A stretch of DNA of 64,000 nucleotides from Phycisphaeraceae bacterium D3-23. GTDB taxonomy: Bacteria; Planctomycetota; Phycisphaerae; Phycisphaerales; Phycisphaeraceae. Below are positions 1-8,524 of this stretch, in pieces. The stretch spans positions 372,001-436,000 of the forward strand of contig CP114179.1 of the NCBI GenBank assembly GCA_039555135.1. The letters are read 5' to 3'. Position numbers and translations under genes: made by a program. Each line of letters opens with the position of its first letter. The first letter of the stretch is position 1. The notes beneath the pieces are model-generated. The model was given only the letters and a program-made list of their open reading frames with translations. It had not been told where the DNA came from and searched no databases.

Positions 1-488
1 TTGAAGGCGGCGAGCTGGCGGTCGGCGATGGACTCGCCCAAAAGCGCGATGAGCCAGATGGTAAGGCCCAGCGCGTCGCGCCAATCGAGCGGGCCGGGGC
101 GCGACATGGCGGCGACGATCGGGCCGACGAAGAGGACGACGAAGAGGGCCTGCAACTGGAAGAAGACGAAGAAGGCGAGGTCGACGCGAGGAGCGAAGTA
201 GGCGCGCATGGCTTGGTAGCGGCCGTCCTCTTCGTGGCCGTGGATGCGTTTGAAGAGATGGGTGCCCAGGCGGAAGGCCCAGAGGGCGGCGAGCAGCGCG
301 ACGCCCCACCGCCGGGCGGGTTCGCCGGCGATGAGCAGGGCCCCGAGCAGCGCGGCCGCGCCGATCGCGTAGGCCCAGACGGCGTCGACGTAGCCGGCGT
401 TGTGCTTGGCGCGGCAGTAGACCCAGACGCCCGCCATCACGGCGGCGGCGGCGATCCACATGAATAGCAGGAAGAACCACGGGCTCAA
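1..488 (-). CDS. DUF1295 / steroid 5-alpha-reductase-like membrane protein (3' end cut by window)
   Basis: Read on the minus strand the frame opens with a TTG at 488 that overlaps the stop of the preceding methyltransferase gene (TTGA), with AAGGA a few bases upstream, and stays open to the window edge (162 codons). The visible protein is strongly hydrophobic with several membrane segments, a WAFRLGTHLFKRIHGHEEDG motif and a following Y-x-x-M-R stretch, which is the signature region of the DUF1295 family. Family members are integral membrane proteins related to steroid 5-alpha reductases and isoprenylcysteine methyltransferases. It is the last visible gene of a four-gene minus-strand lipid operon, so it probably acts on the same membrane lipid. 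The C-terminal part is outside the window. No exact substrate can be given. Confidence 0.8.
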   Translation of the reverse strand, partial: MSPWFFLLFMWIAAAAVMAGVWVYCRAKHNAGYVDAVWAYAIGAAALLGALLIAGEPARRWGVALLAALWAFRLGTHLFKRIHGHEEDGRYQAMRAYFAPRVDLAFFVFFQLQALFVVLFVGPIVAAMSRPGPLDWRDALGLTIWLIALLGESIADRQLAAF

Positions 489-1804
489 GCGGTGATCCTT
501 GGGCGGGCGAACTCGAACTGCGCGAGGCCGATGTTGCGTTCGCGGAAACCGCCTTCGCAGTAGGCGAGGTAGAAGGCCCAGAGGCGGAGGAGGGTGTCGG
601 GGTAGCCGAGCGCGTGGATGGCGTCGCGGTTGGCATCCATGTTCTGCCGCCAGCGGTGGAGGGTTGCGGCGTAGTGCGGGGTGAGGTCGTCGAGGCCGGC
701 CATGCGGAGCGGGCCGCTGTCGGCCATGGCGTGGTTGAGCGCGGCGATGGAGGGGATGCACGAGCCGGGGAAGACATACTTCTTGATGAAGTCCACGGTC
801 TTGCGGGCGGTGTCGTAGCGGTCGTCAGGGATCGTGATGCACTGGATGACGCCGCGGGCCCCGGGGTGGTCGACGAGCAGGCGCTCGCAGGCGGCGAAGA
901 AGGCGCGGTAGAAGTGGTGGCCGACGGCCTCGATCATCTCGACCGAGACGATCTTGTCGTAGCGGCCGTCGAGGTCGCGGTAGTCGCGCTGCAGGAGGTC
1001 GATGCGGTCGGCTACGCCTTCACGCTGGAAGAGCGCGGCGGCGTAGTCGTGCTGTTGTTTTGAGAGGGTCGTCGTGGTGACGCGGCAGCCGATGGTCTTG
1101 ACAGGGCGCAGCGCGAGGCCGCCCCAGCCCGTGCCGATCTCGAGGAGGTGGTCGGTGGGTTTGAGGCCAAGCTTGGCGAGCAGGCGATCGTTCTTCGCGT
1201 GTTGCGCTTCTTCGAGCGGGGTAAGTTCGGTGGCGAACACGCCGGCGGAGTAGGACATCGTGGGGTCGAGCAGGTGCTGAAAGAAGTCGTTGCCCAGGTC
1301 GTAGTGCGCCGCGATGTTGTCTCGGCTGCCGCGTGCGGTGTTGCGTCGGAGCCAGTGGCCGAGTTTGAGCGCGACGCCGCCGAGGCGGACCGAGAGCTTG
1401 TCCATGTCGTCGGAGAGCGCGAGGTTGCGTGCGAAGATGCGGACGAGCGCGGTGAGGTCGTCGCAGTCCCAGAGCCCGTGGACATAGCCCTCGGCCGCGG
1501 CGAGGTGGCCGCCGAGTACGGCGTCTCGGTAGAAGCGCGGGTGGTGGACGCGGATGGTGCAGGCGGGTGTGTCCTTGCCCGGTGTCTGGCGGCCGAAGGT
1601 CCGGGCGTCGTCGCCATCGCGGAGCGTCAGGCGTGCGCCTTCGAGTTGGCCGAGCCAGCGGTGCAGGGCCGATCGGCACCGCCGGGCGACCGGCCCGACG
1701 GAGGACGGGGCGGGCAGCGAACGGGGGGCGGGGATGATGGTGGTCGTCATGGATGGGGACCGCGGTTGGGGTGGCGGAGCGGCGGGTCGGGACGAGCACA
1801 GCAC
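485..1804 (-). CDS. SAM-dependent CFA-synthase-like methyltransferase
   Basis: A 439-residue protein of the cyclopropane-fatty-acyl-phospholipid synthase family. Visible marks are AHYDLGNDFF (residues 166-175), the SAM-binding loop EIGTGWGG (222-229) and the C-terminal LRLWAFYLAYCEGGF block. It should transfer a methyl group from SAM to an unsaturated acyl chain of a membrane phospholipid at the cytoplasmic membrane. Two positions differ from classical cyclopropane synthases: the MxYSC motif reads MSYSAGVF (residues 183-190), and the later L-H-T-I motif reads QCITI. It therefore resembles the methyltransferases that travel with DUF1365 and FAD oxidoreductases (the Ufa-type subgroup) and may not make a cyclopropane. 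The GTG start at 1804 lies 9 bases after the DUF1365 stop; an ATG at 1750 is an alternative and would remove a proline-rich extension. Confidence 0.88.
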   Translation of the reverse strand: MLCSSRPAAPPPQPRSPSMTTTIIPAPRSLPAPSSVGPVARRCRSALHRWLGQLEGARLTLRDGDDARTFGRQTPGKDTPACTIRVHHPRFYRDAVLGGHLAAAEGYVHGLWDCDDLTALVRIFARNLALSDDMDKLSVRLGGVALKLGHWLRRNTARGSRDNIAAHYDLGNDFFQHLLDPTMSYSAGVFATELTPLEEAQHAKNDRLLAKLGLKPTDHLLEIGTGWGGLALRPVKTIGCRVTTTTLSKQQHDYAAALFQREGVADRIDLLQRDYRDLDGRYDKIVSVEMIEAVGHHFYRAFFAACERLLVDHPGARGVIQCITIPDDRYDTARKTVDFIKKYVFPGSCIPSIAALNHAMADSGPLRMAGLDDLTPHYAATLHRWRQNMDANRDAIHALGYPDTLLRLWAFYLAYCEGGFRERNIGLAQFEFARPRITA

Positions 1805-1813
1805 ATCCCCGGG

Positions 1814-2692
1814 TCACTTCGCCGGCGGCTTGCCGATGGATTCATCCGATCGGCGCCACTTGGGGTGGTCATGGATCGGGGCCCCTTTGAGCCGGAGTTT
1901 CAGGGCATTGGTGTAGATGCCGGCGACGACGCGGGCGGTCATGAACGGGTACTTGAGCAGCATCAGGTTGAGCCGGGCAGAGGTGAGGGCGTGGCGCTGC
2001 AGGACCAGCGAGGCGTCGAAGACGCGCCGCCCGTCGTCGCGGTTGGTCATGCCGACGATAAGCCGGCCGCCGACTTCCTCGGGCGGTGGCGAGAACCGCC
2101 AGTCGTAGCGGTGGTGCATCGGCATGAAGGGCGAGACGTGGAACGCCTTATCGAAGTCGAAGCGCATGTGCCGGGCGTTGGGCGACGACACGCTCTGGCT
2201 GCGTGGGAGGACGTAGCAGTGGCGCTCGCCCCAGGGCGTGTTGTGGATCTCGGTGACGACGGCTTGTACGCCTTCTCCCGCTGCGTCGAAGCAGTAGTAG
2301 AACGTCGCGGGGTTCATGGCGTAGCCGAAGTACCGCAGGTGCGCGAGCATGCGCACCGGGCCGGCCGGGCGATCGCCGGTCTGTTGCTCGACCAGATCAA
2401 GCACGGCCTGCTTGAGCGGCACCTTGCGGTCACCGAAGTGGTCCTTGCGCAGCAGGCACGCCAAGTTCCACCGCCCCGCCGACCACAGCAGCCGGCACGC
2501 GCCTTGGAAGACGGTCGCAAGCTCATCCAGGTCCAGGTACATCATGAACATCCGGTATCGCAGCGCGTGCTCCACCGGCTCAAACCGGCGGTGCCGGACC
2601 ATGCCCTCGAAGATCGCCGAGTGCGTTTGGGAAGCGCCACGCGGTGCGGGCTCACGACGCGATGTGGGTTGGCCATTCATCTTGCCGCTCAT
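1814..2692 (-). CDS. DUF1365 family protein
   Basis: A 292-residue protein with the typical DUF1365 opening (H-R-R-F-x-P-x-x-H-x-L-x-Y-x-x-x-M-x-Y-L-D-L-D-E-L) and the NPATFYYCFD motif followed by V-V-T-E-I-H-N-T-P-W-G-E-R. The biochemical role of the family is not established; members nearly always sit between an FAD-dependent amine-oxidase-like gene and a CFA-type methyltransferase gene, as here. The ATG overlaps the stop of the upstream FAD gene by four bases (ATGA, 2689-2692), so translation is probably coupled. Function in fatty-acid modification is inferred from this context only. Confidence 0.88.
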   Translation of the reverse strand: MSGKMNGQPTSRREPAPRGASQTHSAIFEGMVRHRRFEPVEHALRYRMFMMYLDLDELATVFQGACRLLWSAGRWNLACLLRKDHFGDRKVPLKQAVLDLVEQQTGDRPAGPVRMLAHLRYFGYAMNPATFYYCFDAAGEGVQAVVTEIHNTPWGERHCYVLPRSQSVSSPNARHMRFDFDKAFHVSPFMPMHHRYDWRFSPPPEEVGGRLIVGMTNRDDGRRVFDASLVLQRHALTSARLNLMLLKYPFMTARVVAGIYTNALKLRLKGAPIHDHPKWRRSDESIGKPPAK

Positions 2693-3936
2693 AACGACAC
2701 ACCGAACGGCTCAACCGCCCGCAGCGCGCTCACCACCCCGTCCTCGTGGAACCCGTAACCCCAGTACGCGCCGCAGAACGAGACGCCATTTTGATGGTTG
2801 ATCTTGTCGTAGAGCCGATGCGCGGTCGCCCGACCCGGACCAAACACCGGGTGCTCGTATGGGATCACCCGCAGAATCTTTTCCGGGTCGATGCGGTCGC
2901 GCTCATTGAGCGTGACGCAAACCGGCTCTGGCGTTTCCAGACCCTGCAAGGTGTTCATGTGGTAGGTCAGCGCAACGGGCCGGCCGGGCTCACGCGGGAT
3001 GCGGTAGTTCCACGCTGCCCAGCACGACCGGCGTTCTGGCAGGACCGAGACATCGGTATGCAACACCGCTTCGTTGGGCTGATACGGGATCGCGCTCAAG
3101 GCGGCGCGTTCATCGTCGGTGGCGTCGCTGTCGAGCAGGGCCAGCGCATGGTCGCTGTGGCAGCCCAGCACGATGTGGTCGAAGCGCTGGCACGCCATGC
3201 GTGTGGTGTCGACAACGACGCCCCCCGCTGCGCGCCGCACGGCAACCACGGGCTCGTTGAGGTGGATACGGTCTGCGAACGGCTCGGTCAGCTTAGCCAT
3301 GTAGTTGCGTGACCCGCCGGTGATGGTCCGCCATGTGGGCCGGTGCCAGGTGTTGAGCATGCCGTGGTTGCGCAAAAATTCGGCCATAAAACGCATCGGG
3401 AAGTCGTCGAGCATCGACGGGTCGGCCGACCAGATCGCTGCGGTGATGGGGATCAGGTATTGCTGTTCGAACATGGCCCCGAAGCCGTTCATCGCGAGAA
3501 AGCCGCGCATCGTCATTGCCGGGTCGCCCTCGTCCGCAAAGCGTCGTGCCAGCCGGTTGAAACGCAGAATGTCGCGGAGCATCCCAAGAAACCGCGGGCT
3601 CACGGCGTTGCGCTTCTGGGCGAACAGCCCCGCGATCGATCCGCCGTTGTACGCAACGCCGGTGCGCTCACAATCAACCGAAAAACTCATCGTCGAGCCG
3701 CGCCAGGCAACGCCCAGCCGATCGATCAGCTTGCAGAAGTTCGGGTACGTCCAGTCGTTGAAGACAATGAACCCCGTATCGACCGCGAAAGTAGCCCCGC
3801 CAAGCTGCACATCGACCGTGTTGGTATGCCCGCCGATGTACCCGGCCTGCTCGAACACCGTGATGTCATGCTCGCGGTTTAGGAGGTAGGCAGCGGTCAT
3901 TGCCGAAACCCCTGTGCCGACGATCGCGATCTTCAT
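2689..3936 (-). CDS. FAD/NAD(P)-binding amine-oxidase-like oxidoreductase
   Basis: A 415-residue flavoprotein. The N-terminus carries the dinucleotide-binding GTGVSAMTAAYLL stretch followed by ITVFEQAGYIGGHTNT, the classic Rossmann fold of the amine oxidase/phytoene desaturase family; the C-terminal half contains FCGAYWGYGFHEDG, typical of the subgroup encoded beside DUF1365. It is the first gene of the minus-strand operon and overlaps DUF1365 by ATGA. The expected role is a flavin-dependent oxidation or desaturation of a membrane acyl chain before or after methylation by the CFA-like enzyme. In Alphaproteobacteria comparable clusters are tied to furan fatty acids and photo-oxidative stress; whether that applies here is inference. 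Confidence 0.87.
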   Translation of the reverse strand: MKIAIVGTGVSAMTAAYLLNREHDITVFEQAGYIGGHTNTVDVQLGGATFAVDTGFIVFNDWTYPNFCKLIDRLGVAWRGSTMSFSVDCERTGVAYNGGSIAGLFAQKRNAVSPRFLGMLRDILRFNRLARRFADEGDPAMTMRGFLAMNGFGAMFEQQYLIPITAAIWSADPSMLDDFPMRFMAEFLRNHGMLNTWHRPTWRTITGGSRNYMAKLTEPFADRIHLNEPVVAVRRAAGGVVVDTTRMACQRFDHIVLGCHSDHALALLDSDATDDERAALSAIPYQPNEAVLHTDVSVLPERRSCWAAWNYRIPREPGRPVALTYHMNTLQGLETPEPVCVTLNERDRIDPEKILRVIPYEHPVFGPGRATAHRLYDKINHQNGVSFCGAYWGYGFHEDGVVSALRAVEPFGVSL

Positions 3937-4508
3937 GGTTGCTCCGAATCACTGGCTTCATCCATGAGCTTTGATTCGCCGCGACAGTCTTTCTGGATTC
4001 AACAGCGACACACAATATGGCTTCAACAGAACCGCCCGAGCGGGGATCGCCCCGCCACGGATGTCCTTGGCGTCTTGGCTCTAGAGTGACCTGCTGATGG
4101 AGGGCTTGCTAACCGGATGCTGGACCGACAGACGACGATTCACTGACGGCGAAGTCGACGATGCGGCAGATGGAGCATGGCCCCGATGCGGCCGGGGGCC
4201 TGGAGAGGTTCACGGGCTGTTCTGGATTCGATGTCTGTCTCATCACGGCGGGCGGGCGTGTTTTCTGAGCAGTCCTTTGAAATCGCCGATCCTCCCGTCG
4301 CCGACACGGCGAGCCCGGGTTTCTCAACAGCCGGCCCCGCATGGGGAAACCCCCCATCTTCGGCGAACCCCGACCCGATCAACGACGTATCATCGGCGTG
4401 TGGAAGATGAGCCGGCGCGGTACGTGCCGGGCTGCTTGAGGGGGTCGGCCGAGTGGTCGGCTCGGATTCAATCACTTCGTTTTATTCACTGGAAGGCAGG
4501 AGACCCAG
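3937..4508. other. Divergent intergenic region, no gene seen
   Basis: This 572-base stretch separates the minus-strand lipid operon from the plus-strand tricorn-like gene, so it should hold promoters for both directions. I see short palindromes (for example GCGGGG ATCG CCCCGC near 4037) but no convincing sigma-70 hexamer pair, RNA gene or coding frame. The short frames that cross it show no recognisable protein features. Confidence 0.4.
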
Positions 4509-7500
4509 ATGCCTACGCTACGCCCCAAGACCTTTAGTATGAAGATTCGTCCGTTGCGCCGCTCACTGGCCGCGATCCTCGCGGTGGCGTCGATCCCCGT
4601 AACCGCGCTGGCGCAGGACGGTCGGCCACACGCGGGGATGCTGCAGTTCCCGGACATCAGCGCGTCGCACATCACGTTTGTGTATGCCAACGACCTGTGG
4701 GTCGTGCCACGCGACGGCGGGCAGGCGCGGCTGGTCGCGAACCCGGCGGGCTCAGAACAGATGCCGCGCTTCAGCGCGGATGGGCAGACCATCGCGTTTG
4801 TCGGCAACTACGAGGGCGACCGCGACCTCTACACCATCGGGCTTGATGACGAGACGCCCTTCCGCGTCACGCACCACCCCGCCAACGAGATGTTCAGCGA
4901 CTGGACGGCCGACGGCGGCTTGGTGTTCTCGACATGGCTCTACCCGGGCAGCCACGCCCAGGCGCCGGGCATGTACCACGTCGATGCCGAGGGCGGGATG
5001 CCCGAGGCGATGCCCGTCCCCTACGGCGGCAACGGCGCGGTGTCGGCGGACGGCGAGTGGCTCGCGTACACGCCCTCGACCCGCGAGTTCCGCACATGGA
5101 AACGCTACCAAGGCGGGCTCGCACAGGACATCTGGCTGTTCAACCTGGAGACGAACGAGTCGGTGCGCGTCACGGACTACGCCGGGACGGACACGCAGCC
5201 GATGTGGCACGGCGAGAAGCTGTACTACCTGTCGGACGACACCGCGTCGGGCCGGCTCAACCTGTTCGTCTACGACACGGGCTCGCGTGAGACCGAGCGC
5301 GTCACGGACTACACCGACAACGACGTCAAGTTCCCCGCGATCGGGCCGGGCACCGACGGCGGAGGCGAGATCATCTTTCAACTCGGTTCCGAACTCGTCG
5401 TGCTCGACCTGGCGACCGCCGAAACACGCAACGTCGAAGTCACCGTCCCCGGCGTGCGCAGCGCACTGCGTGAACGCAACGAAGACGCGTCCCAACTCAT
5501 CATGGACGGCACGGTCTCGGCGACCGGCGTCCGCGCAGCCGTCGAAGCGCGGGGCGACATTTGGACCCTCGCGGCCGAGAGCGGCCCGCCCCGCAACCTG
5601 ACCGATACCGATGGCTTCGCCGAGCGCACCCCCGCGTGGAGCCCAAGCGGCAAGTGGATCAGCTACTTCTCCGACGAGTCGGGCGAGTACAACCTCTACA
5701 TCACGCAGTCCGATGGCAAGGGCGAAACAATCCAGCTCACCGACATAGACGGCGGGTACTTCTTCTCGCCCCAGTGGTCGCCCGACTCCAAGAAGATCAT
5801 GTTCCAGGACCAGCGCGGCCACATCTATATCACAACGCTGGCAGACGGCGACAACGAGGCCTCGACCCAGCTCATCGACACGATGCCCGACGCCAACCAA
5901 GGCACCCCCGCGAACTGGTCGCACGACTCGAACTGGGTGACATACGCCCGCCCCGACGACCGCGCCCAGGTCAGCGCGATCTGGGTCTGCAACCTGGAGA
6001 CGGGCGAAAAGACGCAGATCACCGAGACGTTCTTCCACGCCGACTCGCCGGCGTTCGATACCAAGGGCGAATTCCTGTACTACGTCAGCTACATGGACTT
6101 CACCGACCCGCAGTACGACGACTGGGGCCGGACCTTCGCGTACAGCGGGACGGGCCAGCTCGTCGCGGTGCCGCTGCGCGGCGATGTCGCTTCGCCTTTC
6201 CTGGTCGAGAGCGATGAGGAGACGTGGGAAGATGAAGTTGCTGAAGACGAAGACGCCGCCGAGGGCGAGGACGCGGAGGGAGGCGACGAAGACGCCGACG
6301 ACGTGGAACGCCACCCGCTGCACGGGACGTGGTCCGGCGTGATGAAAGGGTTCGAAGTGCTCGGCCTGCCCGAAGACGAGATCGCGTTCACGCTGACGGT
6401 TTTCGTCGATGAGGACGGCAACATCACCGGCACGGCCGAGATGATGGGCGAGTCCGACGACGCGGGCACCATGACCTTCGATGAAGAAACCAACACGCTG
6501 ACCGTGACCGACGAGGAGGACGGCATCAAGTCCGTCATGACCGCGACGCTCGACGGCGACACACTGACGGGCACGTGGTCCCTGCCCGACCAGGGCTTCA
6601 ACGGCAGCTGGGAAGCGACCAAGACCGGCGACGACGCGGGCGACGAACCTGCCGAGGACGACGCCAGCGACGAGCCGCTCGTCATCGACTTCGACGGCAT
6701 CCGCAGCCGGGGCATGATGCTCCCGGTGGCGAGTGGGCAGATCCTCCAGCTCTCGGTCAACAGCAGCAACCAGCTCATCTACCTGCGGGTCGAGAACGGC
6801 ATGCCGTCGATCAAGCTCTTCGACATGCACGCGGACGACCCCAGCGAGGGCAACGTCGTGTCGGGCGTCGGCGGCTACGCGATGAGCGGCGACGGCAAGA
6901 AGCTCGGCGTCATGGGACCGGCCGGGCTCGCGATCATCAACGCCGCGAAGGGCCAGTCGTTGGCCAACGCCGTACCGACCGACAACATGATGGTCCGCAT
7001 CAACCCGCGCGACGAGTGGCGGATGGTCGTCCGCGATGTCTGGCGTCGCTACCGCGACTTCTTCTACGTCGAGAACATGCACGGCGTCGACTGGGACAAG
7101 GTCCACGCGCACTACGACGCGATGATCGACGACGCCGTCAGCCGGCAGGACATCGACTACATCATTGGCGAGATGATCGGCGAGATTAACGTCGGCCACG
7201 CCTACAACATGGGTGGGCAGTCCGAGATGGAGCCCAGCATCGACGTCGGCATGCTCGGCGCAGACCTCGAACTCGCGACGACCGATGAAGGCACCGCCTA
7301 CCGAGTCGCCGACATCCTCGAAGGCGCGGCGTGGGACATCGACGCCCGCGGCCCGCTGAGCGAGCCCGGTATCGACATCCACGAAGGCGACTTTATCCTC
7401 GCCGTCAACGGCCGACCGATCGACACGGATAAAGACCCGTGGGCGTCGTTCCTCGGCCTGGCGGGTGATGTCGTCACGCTGACCGTCTCGGCCAAGCCCG

Positions 7501-8249
7501 TCATGGACGACGAGGCGCGCGAAGTCACCCTCACGCTCACCGACGCGATGAGCGAGATGAACCTGCGCTTCCGCCAGTGGGTCGAGTCCAACCGCCAGTA
7601 CATCTTCGAGAAGTCCGGCGGGCGCATCGCCTACATCTACGTCCCCGACACCGGCGTCAACGGGCAGAACGAATTGTTCCGTCAGTTCTACGGCCAGATG
7701 CACATGGACGCGATGGTCGTCGATGACCGTTTCAACGGCGGCGGGCAGATCCCGGACCGCTTCATCGAGCTGCTCAACCGGCCGGTGACCAACCAGTGGG
7801 CCGTGCGCAACGGGCGCGACTGGCAGTGGCCGCCGGACTCGGCGCCGGGGCCCAAGGCGATGCTGATCAACGGCTGGGCGGGCTCGGGCGGCGACATGTT
7901 CCCTTGGCTCTTCAAGGAAGCCGGGCTCGGGCCACTCATCGGCACACGCACCTGGGGCGGGCTTGTCGGCATCGGCGGGATGCCCCCACTCACCGACGGC
8001 GGCTACGTCACCGTCCCCAACTTCGGTTTCTACGAGCTCGACGGCACGTGGGGCATCGAGGGCTACGGCGTCGCGCCCGACATCGAAGTCGTCGACGACC
8101 CGGCCCTGATGCTCGAAGGCGACCCGCAGATGGATAAGGCCGTCGAGGTCCTGCTCGAAGCCCTCGAAAACGGCGGCCAGTTCACCCCCGCCGACCGCCC
8201 CGCCGACCCCGACCGCAGCGGCATCGGCATCCCCGACACCGACCGCTAA
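4509..8249 (+). CDS. Secreted tricorn-like protease (S41 family) with an inserted beta domain
   Basis: A 1246-residue exported protease. GGAGA lies about 8 bases before the ATG; an in-frame ATG at 4539 also precedes the signal peptide (hydrophobic LAAILAVASIPVTALA, cleavage near ALAQ). Residues about 40-560 are WD40/Tol-type beta-propeller repeats (S-P-D-S and W-S-P-S-G-K turns). About 570-600 is a very acidic linker, about 602-711 a beta-rich insert bounded by GTWSG and GSWEATK, and about 711-727 a second acidic linker. The tricorn C1 helix region (EWRMVVRDVWRRYRDFFY), a PDZ domain (about 911-998) and the catalytic domain follow, with NGWAGSGGD placing the nucleophile at Ser1126. It should degrade peptides in the periplasm. 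It is monocistronic, ending in a terminator at 8280. Confidence 0.93.
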   Translation: MPTLRPKTFSMKIRPLRRSLAAILAVASIPVTALAQDGRPHAGMLQFPDISASHITFVYANDLWVVPRDGGQARLVANPAGSEQMPRFSADGQTIAFVGNYEGDRDLYTIGLDDETPFRVTHHPANEMFSDWTADGGLVFSTWLYPGSHAQAPGMYHVDAEGGMPEAMPVPYGGNGAVSADGEWLAYTPSTREFRTWKRYQGGLAQDIWLFNLETNESVRVTDYAGTDTQPMWHGEKLYYLSDDTASGRLNLFVYDTGSRETERVTDYTDNDVKFPAIGPGTDGGGEIIFQLGSELVVLDLATAETRNVEVTVPGVRSALRERNEDASQLIMDGTVSATGVRAAVEARGDIWTLAAESGPPRNLTDTDGFAERTPAWSPSGKWISYFSDESGEYNLYITQSDGKGETIQLTDIDGGYFFSPQWSPDSKKIMFQDQRGHIYITTLADGDNEASTQLIDTMPDANQGTPANWSHDSNWVTYARPDDRAQVSAIWVCNLETGEKTQITETFFHADSPAFDTKGEFLYYVSYMDFTDPQYDDWGRTFAYSGTGQLVAVPLRGDVASPFLVESDEETWEDEVAEDEDAAEGEDAEGGDEDADDVERHPLHGTWSGVMKGFEVLGLPEDEIAFTLTVFVDEDGNITGTAEMMGESDDAGTMTFDEETNTLTVTDEEDGIKSVMTATLDGDTLTGTWSLPDQGFNGSWEATKTGDDAGDEPAEDDASDEPLVIDFDGIRSRGMMLPVASGQILQLSVNSSNQLIYLRVENGMPSIKLFDMHADDPSEGNVVSGVGGYAMSGDGKKLGVMGPAGLAIINAAKGQSLANAVPTDNMMVRINPRDEWRMVVRDVWRRYRDFFYVENMHGVDWDKVHAHYDAMIDDAVSRQDIDYIIGEMIGEINVGHAYNMGGQSEMEPSIDVGMLGADLELATTDEGTAYRVADILEGAAWDIDARGPLSEPGIDIHEGDFILAVNGRPIDTDKDPWASFLGLAGDVVTLTVSAKPVMDDEAREVTLTLTDAMSEMNLRFRQWVESNRQYIFEKSGGRIAYIYVPDTGVNGQNELFRQFYGQMHMDAMVVDDRFNGGGQIPDRFIELLNRPVTNQWAVRNGRDWQWPPDSAPGPKAMLINGWAGSGGDMFPWLFKEAGLGPLIGTRTWGGLVGIGGMPPLTDGGYVTVPNFGFYELDGTWGIEGYGVAPDIEVVDDPALMLEGDPQMDKAVEVLLEALENGGQFTPADRPADPDRSGIGIPDTDR

Positions 8250-8279
8250 GCGGCAACACGGCAAAGCACACCCTCCCCC

Positions 8280-8309
8280 AAGCCCCGCCCAACCCGGCGG
8301 GGCTTTTTT
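8280..8309 (+). terminator. Intrinsic terminator after the tricorn-like gene
   Basis: A perfect 10-base-pair stem (AAGCCCCGCC / GGCGGGGCTT) with a six-base loop, running directly into six T residues. It lies 30 bases after the protease stop codon. Confidence 0.92.
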
Positions 8310-8338
8310 GTCTCCACACGCACCCGACAACCGACCCG

Positions 8339-8363
8339 AAGCCCACAGATTTCATCTGTGGGT
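8339..8363. repeat. GAAGCCCA-type palindrome, single-hairpin copy
   Basis: GAAG followed by CCCACAGAT TTC ATCTGTGGG (8342-8362). The same word order, GAAG plus a CCCAC(A/G)GAT hairpin with a three-base loop, occurs at 14619-14669 and 44125-44178, where a second hairpin and a closing TGGGCTTC are also present. This copy lacks the closing arm. No T tract follows, so it is not a simple terminator. Confidence 0.7.
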
Positions 8364-8524
8364 CTCCCCCGAAACTAAACGCCTGCCCCACCCGCCCCCG
8401 TTTGCCCGCAACCCCCGATCGCCTTATCCTGTGTGGTTCGACCACCCCCGCCCAATCCCCGCGACCCCGCCACTAACGCCGCCACTAACGCCGCTACTAA
8501 CGCCGACCCAAGGAACCGCCCGCG

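Noticed and set aside
1148-2758. A 536-codon plus-strand frame over the lipid operon
   Set aside because: It covers DUF1365 and the methyltransferase in antisense and shows no recognisable protein features.
4752-8330. A 1192-codon open frame on the minus strand opposite the tricorn-like gene
   Set aside because: It mirrors a strongly supported gene, is rich in repeated V/D/R/A words with no domain, and arises from GC-rich codon bias.
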